Origin: Sulfuriferula sp.
GTDB lineage: Bacteria; Pseudomonadota; Gammaproteobacteria; Burkholderiales; Sulfuriferulaceae
Assembly (NCBI GenBank): GCA_027311185.1
Contig: DAICZK010000112.1
Span: forward strand, 1 to 5,130
Reading direction: 5' to 3'
Length of the DNA stretch: 5,130 nucleotides
Below the pieces are notes generated by a model. The model worked only from the letters and a program-made list of their open reading frames with translations, was not told the origin of the DNA and ran no database searches. Positions 1-5,130 of this stretch are shown here, piece by piece. The position numbers were made by a program, and so were the translations under genes. The stretch's first letter is position 1. Each line of letters opens with the position of its first letter.

Positions 1-3584
<3,584 letters not shown>

Positions 3585-3691
3585 AATTTTATCCGTATAA
3601 TCAGTCTATTGCTTTCATGATCCGCGCAACCGCAGTAAAGCGGGCTTTGGTATTTCGTCAGCAAGCGCTAACGATAAAGGCATAGGCAATT
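3585..3691 (-). other. pilJ-chpA intergenic spacer, no pilK and no strong terminator
   Basis: This 107-bp gap separates the pilJ stop from the chpA start. It is too short to hold a pilK (CheR-type methyltransferase) gene, which occupies this position in Pseudomonas. The only hairpins I can draw are weak: CCGC/GCGG with a 6-nt loop (3630-3633 with 3640-3643), or the alternative AAAG/CTTT pairing (3637-3640 with 3645-3648). Neither is followed by a T-run on the minus strand, so read-through from pilJ into chpA is likely. An AT-rich stretch just before chpA (TGATTATACGG, on the minus strand) vaguely resembles a -10 element, but I find no -35 at proper spacing. I therefore do not call a promoter. 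Confidence 0.7.
3592..3594 (-). promoter_or_regulatory. Probable ribosome binding site of chpA
   Basis: On the minus strand GGA lies 7 nt before the ATG at 3584, in the context ACGGATAAAATTATG. It is a short, modest Shine-Dalgarno core, but the spacing is good and the following leader is A/T-rich and so probably unstructured. It supports the ATG at 3584 as the chpA start. No other in-frame start further upstream has a better site. Confidence 0.6.
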
Positions 3692-5130
3692 TTAGGCCAG
3701 CTTGAAGCCGGAAATGGATTTTTTCAAATCTGCCGCCAGCGCGGAGAGTTCGCCGATAGACGATGCGGTTTGCTGCGTTCCCGCAGTGGTTTGCTCGGTG
3801 ATTTGTTGTATGTATTGCATTGCTTGCGCCACTTTGCCGGTAGCTACCGCCTGATTGTCGGTTGCCGCGGAAATATTTTCGATAAGGTCGGCCAGATTGC
3901 GCGAAACCTGTCCGATTTCGTTGAGCGCGCGACCCGCCGCATCGGACAGTTTGGCACCTTCCACGACACCTTGCGTACTGGTTTCCATGGCCGACACGGC
4001 ATCCTGCGTGTCCGACTGAATAGTTTTGACGATCGCGGCGATTTGTTTGGTTGCCTGCCCAGAGCGTTCGGCCAGACGCTGCACCTCTTCCGCAACTACC
4101 GAGAAACCCCGTCCAGCTTCGCCGGCTGCGGCGGCCTGGATAGCCGCGTTGAGTGCGAGCACGTTGGTCTGTTCGGTAATATCCGAGATGAGCTCCACGA
4201 TCTCGCCAATTTCTTGCGAAGATTCACCCAAGCGCTTGATCCGTTTGGAGGTCTCCTGCATGTTCTCGCGGATGCTGTTCATACCGGCGATGGAATTTTC
4301 TACCGCCAACGTGCCTTTTTCGGCCGCTTCCAGCGATTGATTCGCCACCTGCGCCGACTGGTTTGCGCTTACTGAGACTTCATTGATCGACTGGGAAATA
4401 CCCAGAATTGCAGCCGAGGTTTCTTCGATCTCTTGCGACTGGCGTTGTGCCGCGGCCAGCAGCTCTTCGGAAATCGCCTGTGCTTGCAGCGTGGTATGGG
4501 TCACTTTTTCGGTTGCCCGGTTGATACCAGAAACCAGGCCGCGCAATTCATCGATGGTAAAATTGATGGAGTCGGCAATCGCCCCGGTGATGTCCTCGGT
4601 GACCGTTGCGTTGGCGGTCAGGTCGCCATCGGCAAGATCGCCCAGTTCGTTGAGCAGGCGCAAGATGGCTTCCTGGTTACGTTTGTTTTCCGCTTCGCTG
4701 AGCTGTACCCGGCGTTTGGATTCGTTGATGTTGACAAAGCCGAACAGCACGAGGCTGCCCAAGGCCAGTAATCCGGTGACGATGGCAGCGGCATAGCCTA
4801 TCGAGCCCAGACTCTCGTAAGCTTTTGCCACGCCCCGTGCATCGGAGAGGATGTCGTCGCTGGCAAGGAAAGCGGCGAAGCTGATTTGTTTTGTAGTCAC
4901 AAGCTGCTGGAACTTGTTGAGGGTGGCGTCAATGCCAGCGGCGAACGGGTCGGACACGGCGATCAATTCCGTGAGTTTGTTACGCGCTTGCGCATCAGTG
5001 AGCGCCGCCGCGCCGCTGCGCAAGTCGTTCACCTGTACCTGAAAGTCGGTTGAGTCCTGTTTCAGTTGGCCCGCGAAAAGTTGTGCAGTCGTGTCGAATG
5101 CTGTCGCTTCCCGGCCTTTCTGCTTGGTAT
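3692..5130 (-). CDS. pilJ: PilJ, type IV pilus methyl-accepting chemotaxis protein (5' end cut by window)
   Basis: PilJ is the inner-membrane chemoreceptor of the Pil-Chp pathway and controls the ChpA kinase through a CheW-like adaptor. The frame is open to the right edge and gives 478 complete codons ending in GFKLA and TAA; the true start is outside the window, and the GTG at 5032 is internal. Fragment residues 1 to about 108 are the end of the periplasmic sensor region. A transmembrane helix (about 110-132, [20 protein letters not shown], nt ~4730-4801) follows, then a HAMP-like segment (nt ~4532-4687, with [12 protein letters not shown]) and a long coiled-coil signalling domain. The signalling tip at nt ~4061-4186 has [21 protein letters not shown] followed by [21 protein letters not shown]; the Gln in NAAIQAA and the EVQRLAERS motif are characteristic of PilJ rather than of flagellar receptors. 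Family members are around 680 residues or more, so roughly 200 N-terminal residues are missing. There is no NWETF-type CheR/CheB tether at the C-terminus. The gene is probably co-transcribed with the downstream chpA. Confidence 0.95.
   Translation of the reverse strand, partial: TKQKGREATAFDTTAQLFAGQLKQDSTDFQVQVNDLRSGAAALTDAQARNKLTELIAVSDPFAAGIDATLNKFQQLVTTKQISFAAFLASDDILSDARGVAKAYESLGSIGYAAAIVTGLLALGSLVLFGFVNINESKRRVQLSEAENKRNQEAILRLLNELGDLADGDLTANATVTEDITGAIADSINFTIDELRGLVSGINRATEKVTHTTLQAQAISEELLAAAQRQSQEIEETSAAILGISQSINEVSVSANQSAQVANQSLEAAEKGTLAVENSIAGMNSIRENMQETSKRIKRLGESSQEIGEIVELISDITEQTNVLALNAAIQAAAAGEAGRGFSVVAEEVQRLAERSGQATKQIAAIVKTIQSDTQDAVSAMETSTQGVVEGAKLSDAAGRALNEIGQVSRNLADLIENISAATDNQAVATGKVAQAMQYIQQITEQTTAGTQQTASSIGELSALAADLKKSISGFKLA

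Noticed and set aside
3630..3648. Candidate terminator between pilJ and chpA
   Set aside because: Stems are only 4 bp and no T-run follows in the direction of transcription.
3615..3683. A 22-codon minus-strand frame in the pilJ-chpA gap (MPLSLALADEIPKPALLRLR...), overlapping a 5-codon ATG frame at its stop
   Set aside because: There is no ribosome binding site before the ATG and no recognisable sequence. A frame this short is expected by chance; a leader peptide cannot be excluded but has no support.
3770..4375. A 201-codon open frame on the plus strand
   Set aside because: It lies wholly antisense to the highly conserved PilJ signalling domain, has no recognisable motif, and arises from the codon bias of pilJ. 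The same applies to other plus-strand frames across 188-5042.

Overview
The window is almost entirely two genes on the minus strand, both from the chemotaxis-like Pil-Chp pathway that controls type IV pili. Reading in the direction of transcription (right to left), pilJ enters at the right edge and stops at 3692. A gap of 107 bp follows, and then a very long chpA/pilL-type gene starts at 3584 and runs off the left edge without a stop. Both genes are partial: pilJ lacks its 5' end and chpA lacks its 3' end.

The organism is most likely a betaproteobacterium, or a related gammaproteobacterium, with twitching motility. The basis is the pilJ-chpA order, the PilJ-type signalling hairpin, the multi-phosphotransfer architecture of ChpA, and moderately GC-rich codon use. 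I cannot name a genus. In Pseudomonas aeruginosa a methyltransferase gene (pilK) lies between these two genes; here it is absent from that position.

In the pathway, PilJ is a membrane chemoreceptor whose cytoplasmic hairpin controls the histidine kinase core of ChpA. ChpA carries a series of phosphotransfer (Hpt) and Hpt-like modules that relay phosphate to PilG/PilH-type response regulators, which govern pilus extension and retraction motors and cAMP signalling. The visible 1194 codons of ChpA hold the N-terminal Hpt-like modules (His51, then Thr212 and Thr488 at the aligned phosphosite), three more clearly recognisable Hpt domains (His722, His977, His1169) and two acidic, Pro/Ala-rich linkers. 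The kinase core, CheW-like and receiver domains expected of the family would lie left of position 1.

No mobile element, RNA gene, CRISPR array or clearly new system is visible. The points most worth a second look are inside chpA: a perfect 9-copy hexanucleotide repeat encoding a Glu-Pro rod, a run of nine A residues where a one-base insertion would end the protein at once, and divergent phosphotransfer motifs. Long open frames on the plus strand are antisense shadows of these two genes.
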